In this document: piece by piece, positions 1 to 10,938 of the stretch
How positions within the stretch are numbered: position 1 is the first letter of the stretch
How the letters are laid out: every line of letters begins with the position of its first letter
NCBI GenBank assembly: GCA_033063855.1
Contig: CP093829.1
Span: forward strand, 23,033,537-23,097,536
From: Smittia aterrima
Lineage: Eukaryota; Arthropoda; Insecta; Diptera; Chironomidae
Direction: 5' to 3'
DNA: 64,000 bases
Notes under the pieces: generated by a model
Told to the model about the DNA's origin: nothing
What the model saw: the letters and a program-made list of their open reading frames with translations, nothing else
Databases searched by the model: none
Translations under genes and position numbers: made by a program

Positions 1-3000
1 GCGCACCATAAATCCCAGCTAAAGTCATCCATAATGATTTCAATATAGAAATAAACATTTTAATGAAACTAGCAGCGGCGGAAAAAAAAGAGTCAGCCAC
101 GAATGGCACAAAAAGCATTCACAAACATGAAAAATAATAAAACTACAAAACTTCGCTAGAAGTAAATCGATTTCAAGGGCGATAATATCCGGTATTTGTT
201 GTTTTAATATCATGCCTGCCTGTACATGCCGTCGTGTTTATGAAAAATATAGAATTGAACTTTACAAGCCGCGGCTGCTGTGTTGGGAGAGCAAACAACA
301 AGACAAGGGACGGGCCCTTCATGCTCTGCAACTTCTTTATGATCGAGTGGAGATTGTTTAATAGATGGTTGAGCAAGAAATCTTAATTACAATAGCAGAG
401 CAAGTAAAGAAGTTGAAGTTCTAAAATATAAATTCATTGTGAACTCGTTTGCTTTCGTCGCACATTTGTTGGTTTTAATTTGCACGACGACGACGAACGA
501 CTATGATCATAAATGGTTATGATTGTGCGGATCTCTTCTCGTCGTTCGCTGCTCGTAAATTGATCTCTCTATGATATCAAACACACCACACATTTCGTTT
601 GTAAGTGAGACTCCCGCTTTGAATGCTCGAAGCTATAATTGAATTGCGTGATGCGACCGATCCGAGACTATCACTAGAGGAGAGATATCGTGATGGGAAA
701 TCTGGATATGCGTGACGTCAGGTTGTCGCTTATCTCGCTCACCCAAAAGAGAAACGAGATGAGGTCGAGCGTGGCGACTAACGCGACGTTATCAGTTCAA
801 TGGAAATCAGCACAAACACAACTGAACTTCCTCAAGTTCCGTCATGACACTCAAAGCGGTTAACTTCGTTTGATTTCTTTCTGCAAACGTCACAACGAAC
901 GCTATCAGATTTTCACATGTTTTCCCTCGTGCGACTAGTGCTAGCAATTTTCTGTTGGAATTCCTTCAACATCGTCACGCTGATTAATGATTATTCTCGG
1001 CCCTTCTCAGCAAGAAGTATGTCAGAAGCTCTACAACTTGTCGGCTACAAGTCCAATATTAATTAGTTACGAATTCCGCCAACACCAAAAAAAAAGGTTC
1101 AACCTTGAAATTCTCTGGAATTCCGAATTGCGAGTGGAATCACTTCTCTCGCGAGTTGCCGGAAAATAAATTATCTTTCGAAGAAGATCAGAAAATTATG
1201 AATTTCGCATGTGTTCTCCGCGCCGCAGAGAAGAGAATTTCTTATGAGTTTAAATAAATATTTGCCAGCATCAAGCATCGTGTGAAACGTGATTAAACTT
1301 TTTGAAGACATGTAAACGAACATTTAATTTATGCGCCTCGCGAAAGAAAAAAGTGGAATTTCATTTTTAAAGTCCTGGAACTGCTTGTGCTTGGCAGGAA
1401 GCAAGGCAATCGACGTTAGAGGTATCAGGCCGTCCTATTTATGAATCATAATTCCATAATTTTCTGCTATTTACATAAAGCATTTGACTTTTATTGCCAC
1501 AACGCTCATTTTCCCATTCATTCCGAATATTTGCATAAATATCTTTTATTGTCATGTGAGTGTCGAGTGTCGAGTCATGGTTAGACAAACGCAACGACTG
1601 TAAATTATGAATTGATAAAGAAGCTGAAGAAGTCGTAGACCTCTGGCTTTCGGCATCTGAAGAAGTCTTTAGCGTAGGATTTATAATCCAAGGCATAAAC
1701 GTGCGGCATCTTAATGACAAGAGAGCAGTTATTGCTTGCACAGCGACGATGATGACGGCCAAGTGGCTTTCATTGTTTAATTTTTGTTTTTCTATTTTGT
1801 TTGCACGGCCTATCGATCAGCGAAAAATTTTCCGTTCGCTGATTAAACACAGAACAAAAATGCTTGCGCGGGGCATTTGTGTACTTTGTCATTCGCGTAA
1901 GCTTCATTCATAATACGGCAACCCGTGCAGTTTCATTCCAATCAGAGTTGTGACGAAACCGAAATCGCAAAAGTTGTGAATTCAAATTGTTTCTCGTGGC
2001 ATTCGATGCCCAAGCTCCGTAAATAGCCGTTAATTAAATTAAAAATACTCGAATGATTGATGGAATGAAACGAAAACTTGCACGGTGGCTTATTCGGCAG
2101 TTTGTTTGCTTCTCGACCTGCTCCGTTGCTTTAATTAGGCATTTGTACTCTTTTATGCATCGATGTCGCTCGCTAATTAATTGAGCGAAATAATCTTTTG
2201 CATTTCGTGTCATCGACGCTCTTGTCTTCCTCAACTTTAATGGACTAATTAGTTTCCAGTTAGCGAGAAGCAAAATTAATAATTTTAAACAGCTCAACCC
2301 AGTTTTGGCTTCTACGAACCGACACCGCAACACTTCTCGCACATTATTTCATTTTCCCTAATTGTTCAAACATGTTGAACAGAATTGTAAAAGTGGAAAC
2401 TTCGATTGAATGGATTATTTCATAGTTTGTAGATGTGTCGACACTCGCTCATTGAGCTTCGCGACATCAATTGATTTAAAATTGCTTTGAGAGAGAGAGA
2501 AGCTCGACTGGAAGTTGAATATTTTTTTACTTCTACTTCACAAGAATGCGATCACGAAATGATTTTGATTTCTTGCTTCGGCAAAAAAAAAGTGAAACAA
2601 ATCGTCACGAAACAAGTAAAAGTTTTATTTTTCTTCTTTAATTCATTTTCTCGTCACAAACACGAGAAGCGACGGCGTAGTTTAGTGAAAAAATTGTGTG
2701 TCAGTCGACACCGGTCGAAGCGAAGTGGAATGTAAAAGTGTTTAGATATTTCTTTTTGCCCATTCGTGAATTGCTTCGAATGTAGTTCACATCAATTAAT
2801 AAAAAAGCCTCGTTAGTTATGTCCCATTAATGAGTTTTAATGCGAACAGCGAATCGATCGAAAGGAAAAATATTTGCAAGCACGCGCTTTATGCAAATGA
2901 ATTGGAAATAATTCTTTCTCGTAAATGTTTGTGGGCCTCGAAACGCAACATAAACTGTAACATTGAAGTTATTGGGTCATCGATTAGTCAAAGGCCGCAA

Positions 3001-4353
3001 AGGGAAATATCTCAAAAGACTTTAATTATGAAATTAGTCTCGAGAGAGAGAAAAAAAATGCAATAACTCGATTGATTGTTAATAACGAGACAACCTTCAA
3101 CTTGCAGTTGTCGAGAAATGTGTGTACGTCCTTGCTCCAGCTTGTCATCGCTCAGACATGTGTGGAACTTTGATTTACGATGTAATTCCAAAAAGCTGTT
3201 TTCAAATTGTCAATAAGAAGCTTTTATTACTTCGAGCGCGACGCTTTCCACGACATGGAAAATTTTAATGACATTCGTGGCGATGAAAGTGAGAGAGAAG
3301 TTTCTCGTCCTCCGGCACAGCTGAGTGAGGGTTGACTTTGGCTTCATATTCTTCCAAAAACAAGCTCGATTAAGCTTGGCAAGGAAAGCAAATATTCATT
3401 TTATTCGAGTGGAAATTCAATATCAATCAGCATCACCTTATCATCATCAGACGATGTTTGTGTGTTCACTGAGTCGATCCGACCTTGAAGTTTATTTGCA
3501 AACTTGCTCTCCATCCAAAAATAAAAAGTAAAACTTTATATTCAACAAGCACTTTACGAGCTCTCGAGTGCTGAGTGGTGGAAATGCAATGGATGGAAAA
3601 GTTATGACTTAAACCTTTAGGGAGTTTCGTTAATGAAGTCAAATGAAATTTCCCTTGAGAGCGAAAATTGACGACGGAAAAATTGGAAAATTTGTTTCCA
3701 AGTTTATTGCCATTAAATCCCTCTCTTCGAGAAATTCTGCAAAAACTTTTCTACTTGACACTTATTAAATCTCGTGAACGAAAAATCGGCCTTTGCCATT
3801 TGTCGTATCGAGGCATCTTTCCTTATCAACGACTGTCAACGAAAGGGATTGCTTAGAAGACAAACTGTGATTCAGTGAGTCGACAATTTTTTTTAACGAA
3901 TACGAACGACCGACGTTAACTCTCTCAAACGTCAAGCAATCGGAAAGAACTTGATCTAATCGGATGACGCGTAATAAAGGCCGACGACAATTTGTTTCTC
4001 TCGCTGCGGGAAACTTTGCCTCCCACGAAACAAAACAAAAAAGAAGAAGCCAATTTTATTGAAAATTGAATTCCGTCGTGCTTTTTATCACTCGCGCGCT
4101 ATAGGAGAGACCTCGCTATTAATTGATACGACTCGCGAAAAATAACATTTATTTCTTTTCGGGAGAATTATTTATCGAGGACACGACACATTTTGATATG
4201 AATCGTTATCAACGCCGCTCCATTGTTCTATTGTTGTTGTGGTCCGCGATATTATTTTCATGTCAAATTGAGCAATAAAACGCAATGCGAATTATGCGAA
4301 TTAAAATCCAGTAATTAACCCACTAAATGTTCTCTCATTATCTTTCATTGCAG
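1..4353. other. Non-coding upstream region of TENT5
   Basis: No convincing protein-coding exon was found; the open frames here are short and AT-driven. A consensus-like splice donor (gtaagtgag) begins at 601 on the plus strand and could end a 5' untranslated exon of the TENT5 gene, because the TENT5 coding exon starts right after a good acceptor at 4353. A CRE-like tgacgtca lies near 714, and a TCAGTT initiator-like motif near 792 has no TATA box in front of it. These are weak, isolated motifs. GA-rich runs occur near 2490 and 3045. Confidence 0.4.
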
Positions 4354-6309
4354 TGTGGAACCCTGAAAGTTCCCTCCGACAAATACCATCGTCACCAGCG
4401 TCGACCATCGTCGTCAACCGTCTCGTATCCTACGAAAGGCAATCACTCTGACAGAATGGATGAAAGCTACACAAATCGACCGAATTATCATCACTATCCG
4501 GATTATGCACACTCAGATGGCGGCTCAGTGACGCCACCTCCTTCACCAAGCTCAAGCAGTTCCATTGTCTCGCTCGCATCCAACAACTCATCGGCTTCTT
4601 CCTCAAACGACAACATCTCTTATTATCTGTTGGAGACTCAACAGGTGCCTGCTCAGACAAATCAGCAAAAGCCACAATATAAAGCATCAGGAGGTGCCAC
4701 GAGCTCAACGAGCTCAACAGACGATGTCGAAGAAGTTGAACTGAATAAAAAATTCAATTGTAATTTATCTCTTAACGGAACAACGTCCACGCTATCATTG
4801 GTTGATGATGAAGAAGACGATGTCGCCAACATCAATCGATTAAAACAAAAGGCTGATGAGTACGAGCAATCACAACAGCAGTTGCAGCAACAGCAAATCG
4901 ATCAGCAACGTTTGGCGGTGCTATCATTCGAGCAGGTTAAGAAACTCAATGACGTGATGAACGAATCTGTTTCCATCCACGGACGTGGTAACTTCCCAAC
5001 CCTTGAAGTTCGCTTGAAAGACTTTGTCACGTTGGTACGTGAAAAGTTAGAACTTGATGTTACAGAGGGTGGAGCTGGAATGTGCGTCAAGGACATTCGC
5101 TTAAACGGAGGTGCCGCTAGTCACGTTCTCGCTTATGAAGCCCAATGCTACAATGACTTAGACTTAATTTTTGCCGTTGAGTTTTCATCGAATCGCCATT
5201 TCGACCGCGTCAAGACAGCTGTTCTAAACACAATCAGCGACTTGTTGCCGGATCACGTCATGCGCAAGCGTATCTCGCCAGGTTCATTGAAGGAAGCTTA
5301 TGTGGGAAAGATGGTTAAAGTAAACAACGATGGTGATCGATGGAGTTTGATCTCGCTGGGCAACTCGCCGGGCCATAAGAATGTTGAGTTGAAATTCGTT
5401 GATACGATGCGTCGTCAATTTGAGTTCAGCGTCGACTCCTTCCAGATCGTTCTCGACTCACTGCTTCTGTTCTACGATTGCGCTGAATTGCCAATCTCTG
5501 AGAACTTTTATCCAACAGTCGTTGGAGAATCTGTCTACGGTGACTTCCATGAGGCTCTTTATCATCTCACAAATAAACTCATATCGACACGACGACCGGA
5601 GGAGATCCGAGGCGGAGGTCTTTTGAAGTACTGCAATTTGCTCGTGAGGAATTACATTCCGGTTGATCATAAACAGATCAAGAAATTGGAGCGCTACATG
5701 TGCTCACGCTTCTTCATTGACTTTCCCGATATTCTCCAGCAACGCATCAAGCTCGAGGCTTACTTGCGCAACCATTTTTGGGGCGTCGAGGAGGAGCCAC
5801 TGCAGTATCATTATTTAGTGCATTTACATGAGGTCGTCGAAAACTCAACGGTGTGTCTAATGGGCCATGAACGTCGTCAGACTCTGAGCTTAATCGAACA
5901 CCTTGCCGTTCAAGTTAGTTGTAGGGAGCGACAAAAAATGCAATCGCTACAACCTCAACAGATAATGCTTTCGCCATCGCCCCAACACCACTCTCAGATG
6001 AATCATCACCAGCATCAGCATCAGAGTCATCATCATCAGATGCAATATCATAATGATGCTCAAATGGTACAACAACAACAACAGACACAAATTCATCTCC
6101 AGCCGCCACCTCCTGCCACTCAATCGATGCAAAGCAGCGTCGTGACACAGCCGCAAAGCATTACAGCCACAACCACTTCAACTGTGACGCCGCAACAAAT
6201 CCAACTTCAGCCGACAACGCAACCAGGACTTCTGTACGCAAATGGCGTTTATTACGCTCCTGTCACAATCTGCACATGTGGCAATCAAAACTACATGATG
6301 AGCACGTGA
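4354..6309 (+). CDS. TENT5: TENT5 (FAM46) terminal nucleotidyltransferase, main coding exon
   Basis: Non-canonical poly(A) polymerase of the FAM46/TENT5 family, which lengthens mRNA tails in the cytoplasm. The frame is open from 4327, but a pyrimidine-rich tract ending in CAG at 4353 shows that the exon starts at 4354. The first Met after that is at 4456, giving about 617 residues; an upstream coding exon cannot be excluded. Numbered from 4327, the nucleotidyltransferase core spans about residues 198-530. It includes GGAAS at 261-265, the catalytic pair D277/D279 in DLDLIF, and the family blocks KEAYVGKMVKV, DRWSLISLGN, VELKFVD, RRQFEFSVDSFQI and EIRGGGLLKYCNLLVR. Before the core are Ser-rich and Gln-rich stretches; after it (about 540-650) come His/Gln/Pro-rich tracts. 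The family identity is clear from many conserved blocks. The stop is TGA at 6307-6309, and the frame continues beyond it (next entry). Confidence 0.93.
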   Translation, partial: CGTLKVPSDKYHRHQRRPSSSTVSYPTKGNHSDRMDESYTNRPNYHHYPDYAHSDGGSVTPPPSPSSSSSIVSLASNNSSASSSNDNISYYLLETQQVPAQTNQQKPQYKASGGATSSTSSTDDVEEVELNKKFNCNLSLNGTTSTLSLVDDEEDDVANINRLKQKADEYEQSQQQLQQQQIDQQRLAVLSFEQVKKLNDVMNESVSIHGRGNFPTLEVRLKDFVTLVREKLELDVTEGGAGMCVKDIRLNGGAASHVLAYEAQCYNDLDLIFAVEFSSNRHFDRVKTAVLNTISDLLPDHVMRKRISPGSLKEAYVGKMVKVNNDGDRWSLISLGNSPGHKNVELKFVDTMRRQFEFSVDSFQIVLDSLLLFYDCAELPISENFYPTVVGESVYGDFHEALYHLTNKLISTRRPEEIRGGGLLKYCNLLVRNYIPVDHKQIKKLERYMCSRFFIDFPDILQQRIKLEAYLRNHFWGVEEEPLQYHYLVHLHEVVENSTVCLMGHERRQTLSLIEHLAVQVSCRERQKMQSLQPQQIMLSPSPQHHSQMNHHQHQHQSHHHQMQYHNDAQMVQQQQQTQIHLQPPPPATQSMQSSVVTQPQSITATTTSTVTPQQIQLQPTTQPGLLYANGVYYAPVTICTCGNQNYMMST

Positions 6310-6936
6310 TCCGATGCCCCGTCTTATACGGGAATTCAGCAACAACAACATCAACAACAGCAAACGTCGACCAACTATAATAACATCATTGATACGACTA
6401 GTTATACTAATAGTTACGCTAATCATCAATCGATAGCAGCAGCGACCATTCATCATCAAGAGAACTATGTAAAATGTAGCCATAACGCAACATCAACCAG
6501 TAACAACATCAACAACAACAGCAAGAAGCACGTGAAATTTTCAAAATCATTAAACACGACGACGACGACAACAGTAAGAAAGCAGCCATCAAAGAAGTGG
6601 CGATCGACATCATCGAACAAAGTCACGCCACAGACACAGCCGGCGACCTCAATGAAAATGGGACAACAGAATCAACAGCAACAAGCGTCAGCTGATGGAA
6701 CATATTATTATTACTACTATGTTAATAACAACAGTGAGTCAACTCTACCACAAGCCATGATTGAAGAACAACAGCCTCAGCAGCTCTACACCAACAACAA
6801 TCTCACGGGCAATTATTACTATTATTACACGATCGACGGCACATCCGATGCCAATTATAACGAGTTTTTAATTCAACCAGCTGGTAACAATGAGAATTAT
6901 GGCACTCAGAGAATTGTTAACAGCGACTGGAGGTGA
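6310..6936 (+). CDS. Candidate stop-codon readthrough extension of TENT5
   Basis: Directly after the TENT5 TGA the same reading frame stays open for 208 codons and ends at TGA 6934-6936. The extension has the same flavour as the TENT5 tail: Gln/His runs, then Asn/Thr/Ser-rich sequence, a Lys/Arg patch (about 6520-6610), and two tyrosine blocks (six Tyr at 6703-6720, five Tyr at 6814-6828). The first in-frame ATG lies about 340 nt into the open stretch, so most of it could not be made by independent initiation at a Met. Readthrough is known to be common in insect genes. Other explanations are a weakly signalled in-frame intron (GT at 6247 or 6262 to CAG at 6337-6339 would remove 93 or 78 nt including the stop) or a base error in the assembly. 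Translation of the extension is inference. Confidence 0.6.
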   Translation, partial: SDAPSYTGIQQQQHQQQQTSTNYNNIIDTTSYTNSYANHQSIAAATIHHQENYVKCSHNATSTSNNINNNSKKHVKFSKSLNTTTTTTVRKQPSKKWRSTSSNKVTPQTQPATSMKMGQQNQQQQASADGTYYYYYYVNNNSESTLPQAMIEEQQPQQLYTNNNLTGNYYYYYTIDGTSDANYNEFLIQPAGNNENYGTQRIVNSDWR

Positions 6937-9899
6937 TTCTAAAACAGATTTTCTTCTTAAGCTCTCGCGATTAAAGGTTTTGTACAACAATGTGACCCGG
7001 AAAACAAAAGTTCTCGCAACGTGACACGCTCACTCGCTCAACAAACGACAGCCAGTGTCAAAGCGATTTTCTTATGTCATCGGAAACTTTTCCTTCTTTT
7101 TATTTTTTTTTCCCGAAGGAAAGACCATTTTGTGCTTTGAGCCTTTTTTCACTCGACTGAGTGAGAGAGAGTGATTGTCAAAGTAATGAAGCGAAAAGAG
7201 AAAAGGACATAATGATGAAAATAATGGAAAATCCTTTTCCTTAGCTTGTTGCAATTTTCTCGTTGTTTCGTCGACCTCGCTTTGAGCTCGACATTTTCCA
7301 TCTCGAAATCACCATAATGGTAATAAGATGACGTCAAAGGCGAGGAGGAGGGTTTAGAGAGAACAATATTCGCCCTCGTTGATAACAAACTGTGAGAGCG
7401 TGTGTGTGTGTGTGTTGAATGGAAATTCTATCACGAATATTTTCGTTTCCTTGCCACTATCATAACTTGTTTAAAACTATTCTACAAAATGCTCTTAGCG
7501 AGACTAACAAATCTCGAGCAGATGACAAACTTCTCCCTCGACTTTTACAAAATTGTTCCAGGAAATGTTTTTCGTTAAGTTTTCCACAACCAGAGGTTCG
7601 TGCGAATGAGAATGAGGCTAGCGGGGCATGTCAAAATCACTTCTGGTAACGACAAAGTTTGTTTATTCACGAAATTGAAGTGCAAGCTCACTTCGCTGGT
7701 ATGTGAGGAATTTGTTTTGTTGAACACAAAAAAAGAAACCAAAACCGCAGATTGTGGAGTTGAATGAGGAACGAGAACGATTACGAATGATGAAAACATT
7801 AAACTTTAATCATAGAACGAAGGGAACTCAATTGTTGGTCGAGCTTTCCGCCTACACACAGAATTTCTTAGCTCTCACCACTTTTCATCCTCTCAGCGCC
7901 ACAATAGAGCCGTCTTCTGTATAATTCATGACTTCTTCCAACAAGCATCTTGGTTAGCTTTGATCATGAAGATGTAAACATTGAATGTGAAAGGCAAACA
8001 CTCGACGCAAAATGTATTTAGAGCTTTTACGCTCACGCAAGAAAGTCGAGTGAAGTTATGACTGAAACTCAATTAGATTCCCTCTTAAATCCCGCAGAGA
8101 AGATGTGACGTTGAAAGGTTTGTAGGCGATTTGATTTTGAGTAAAAGCCTCGAACTCGTGATGACATTAAGCAACTCACAAGTTTCTTCTTAACAACAAA
8201 AAAAATCCTGACGACGGGGATTTTTGTTTCGAAGCGTTTTCTTTTCTATTCGATGACATTGAAAGTTGAAGCACGATGAAACGATTTGACGTGAGTGTGA
8301 TTGTTGTTGGTTGGCGTGGAGATGACGAAATATGAAGCAATTTGAGCATCATCGATGTTTGATTGCTTTGGTTGTTGAAAGCGAAGCTGATTGGAAAGTT
8401 TAATTTGAAATTGCGTGAAGAGTTTGAATTTACATTTGACGAAAGCAACAAAAATCTTTCAAGCTCATTTCGTTTGTAAAGAGAAATGCGTTGTTTGTGT
8501 TTTACTCGCAAATCGCGTGCCGCATTCGATTATCGTAATCAAAAGTTAATTTTCTTTTGTTTCAAGCATTCACTTCATTCTCTTATTAAACTTCCTCTTG
8601 AAATGCAACGCAATCATTCAAAACTCAACTGACGTAAATATTCATCGAATGTCAGTAACAGTCGTTCTGCGATTATGCAATGAATCGAATGAAATGACAT
8701 CAAACGAATAATTTTATTCAACGAAAAGAAGAATTCTCAAGCACTTGACACTTTGACCTAAAGAATTTCCATTAAATTTCAATCGTTTTTAAATTCCTTT
8801 AGAACACACATCAAAGTAAATTTAATTCCATTTCATAATTAACAAATCAACTTAACTCTCAGGTGATTCGAGTTTAACAAACAATTTTCCAGTTTCAATT
8901 AATTTAATTCACTCCGGAGAGAATAGAAAACTTGCAAGCACAGCACAAACTTCTTTGCTAGGATATTCAGAAAATAACTTTTGTTAGAAATCTCAATCTC
9001 ATCAAAATAAATTATTTATGAATTTAGAAAACTTTATGAGACCGAACGTGACCAGCATTCGCTTCCAAACTTAACTCAACTCTCTCTCTATCTCTATGAA
9101 AGTTTTCTTTTTTAAGGATCTCACTAAATTAAATTATTGTTGTACATCCAAGCCAACCCACTCTGGTTTCTGGCAGTTTACAGAAACATTAATCCTTTTC
9201 ACGAAGAGAAATTACATCGAGTGCTCAAAGAAAGTCCTCAAAATTACGGGGTTTTAAAAAAGGCGTCTCTCCTGATCCTCCACAAGATGATTAAATATTC
9301 CAATTTGTTTTCCTTTTTTCTGCCTTTTCTTTCTCGTCTGCTGAACACCTACGACAGCATTTTAGATAAATTGGAAACCGAGTGAGTCTAGAATGTTGAA
9401 TGGAAGAGTGAATGAATGAATGAAATGCTTTGCAGTCTTTGCCGAAGCGAAAATATTCCACGAACTCTCTTGTAAAGCTTGCGAACGGAACAAAGTTTCT
9501 ACTTATGCAAACGAAAATATTTTCCCTCGGAAGAATAAAATAAAAAGTTTAGAAATCAATATATTTGAACTGCTAGCGAAGTGAGCGTGGGAGTAAAGCA
9601 TCTGCAAACAAAAACTGCGAACGAACTTGCTTAATTACGAACTTTAATTGCTCTCGAGTTGATTGTTGTGCAAAATTTCTCGTGAGACAATAAACAAAAT
9701 GACTTAAGAAGCTTTGATGGTTTTAAATAGCAACAGAGAACATGAAGTCGTTGCATAATGTACTGATGAAAAAAGATTTAATTCTTTTTCTTAAAATTAA
9801 TTCTGTCTGTTTAAGAAAAAATCTTCTTTGTCAATGAAAAAAAAAAATGTCTTTGAAAGTTTTAATATTTCTGTGACTATGTACAAAACAACAAAAAAT
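6937..9899. other. Intergenic, no gene recognised
   Basis: AT-rich DNA with only short open frames. A short (TG)n run lies at 7401-7414 and a GAAT run near 9410. An 82-codon frame at 9137-9385 has no ATG start and no homology I recognise. The TENT5 3' untranslated region presumably occupies the first part. Confidence 0.4.
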
Positions 9900-10938
9900 C
9901 TATTTATACTTGTTAGAGGCAACTGGAAGCTTCTGCTTGTCTGCTTCTGACAATCTCTGAAAAAACAAACAAAAGTAAATAATTCTTATAAAAAAAAGCT
10001 GAAAATTTATTTAAAGCTACCGATGAACATCTTTTAGTAGATTTGGGATAAGAGAAGTCTATTTTAACAGGAAAATCGTTAATCTTTTAAACATCTGTGT
10101 AACTTTTTAGTCCAAAACAACTAAAATTTAAGATGAGCTTTTATATAAAAAAAATCTGAAAATCTGATGCGACGACAAAAAAAAATAAAAAAATGAGAGC
10201 AAACAGGGCTTGAAGCTAAGCTTAGTTCTTAAAGTTTCAGTTCCTTCGATGCGAGAGATTGCTCAAAGCCCTGAGAGAACAAGTGTAGATTGCCATTGAG
10301 AAATATCTTTTGGATCTGTTGAAAGAAAAATGAAATCGTAGGTTGAGGCGATATGTTGAACATTTTACGAAAAGTGCAAAAGCAAAAAAACATTGTGAAT
10401 TTTTAATTAATTTAACTTTTTAATTAATTACGTTTAGACATTTTTTAATGGAGAATCAACATAAAGTTTATAAGATTTTTTTTTCTTAAGTTTAAGCATC
10501 GAAATTTACTTAATCAAATATTTTATTTTATTTGCTTAGATTAAGTTAAACTTTTTTTTTGCTTCCACAACTTCCCCTCCCACACACAATCACGTTTTAT
10601 AATTATTTTCAATTCATTTTAAATCAATAATCATTAAATCATTTTTTTTTTGTTGAAAGTAGCTTTAAGAAAAAATCTTTATTTTCATAATTTTTTCTTT
10701 CTCTGCTGTGACAAGCGAAACTGTCGATGACGAATGAAAATATCGAGCGAGCTTCAAGCAAAGCTCAATTGAAAGAATATTTCAATCCAATTTTAAACAT
10801 TCACTAAAAGAAAAACATTCGATGAAGATGTGAAAATACTTACAATACTTATTAAATGTGACAAGTTTATCAACAAAAAAAATACAAGAACGGGAGATAA
10901 AATTCCGATGCGTGGTTTATTGGCCATGGTTCCGTCTG
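9900..10938 (-). CDS. Small spliced gene: 46- or 56-residue leader-containing peptide with alternative last exons
   Basis: I do not recognise this gene. Exon A (10844-10935) follows a good minus-strand acceptor (cttcttgtccccag) at 10938-10936. It has an ATG at 10927 in a strong context (accATGG), encodes 28 residues with a hydrophobic stretch at about residues 8-27, and ends at a gtaagt donor in phase 0. Two downstream exons fit in phase 0, each with a strong pyrimidine tract. Exon B (10315-10229) adds 28 residues ending KELKL. Exon C (9956-9900) adds 18 residues ending ASNKYK. Exon B has no usable donor, so B and C look like alternative terminal exons giving 56 or 46 residues. An AATAAA (minus strand) at about 10013 could serve exon B. 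The leader looks like a signal peptide or signal anchor. No dibasic cleavage site or amidation signal was seen, so a classical neuropeptide is not supported. At least one upstream non-coding exon is implied. Confidence 0.5.

Noticed and set aside
6307..6309. TGA of TENT5 as selenocysteine codon
   Set aside because: No SECIS-like element was noticed downstream and the family has no selenoproteins.
6306..6339. Mini-intron removing the TENT5 stop
   Set aside because: 34 nt is too short and not a multiple of three; the longer in-frame alternatives (from 6247 or 6262) have weak donors and are kept only as something to test.
9137..9385. 82-codon frame after an acceptor-like ttttttaag
   Set aside because: No ATG start, no partner exon in phase, no homology.
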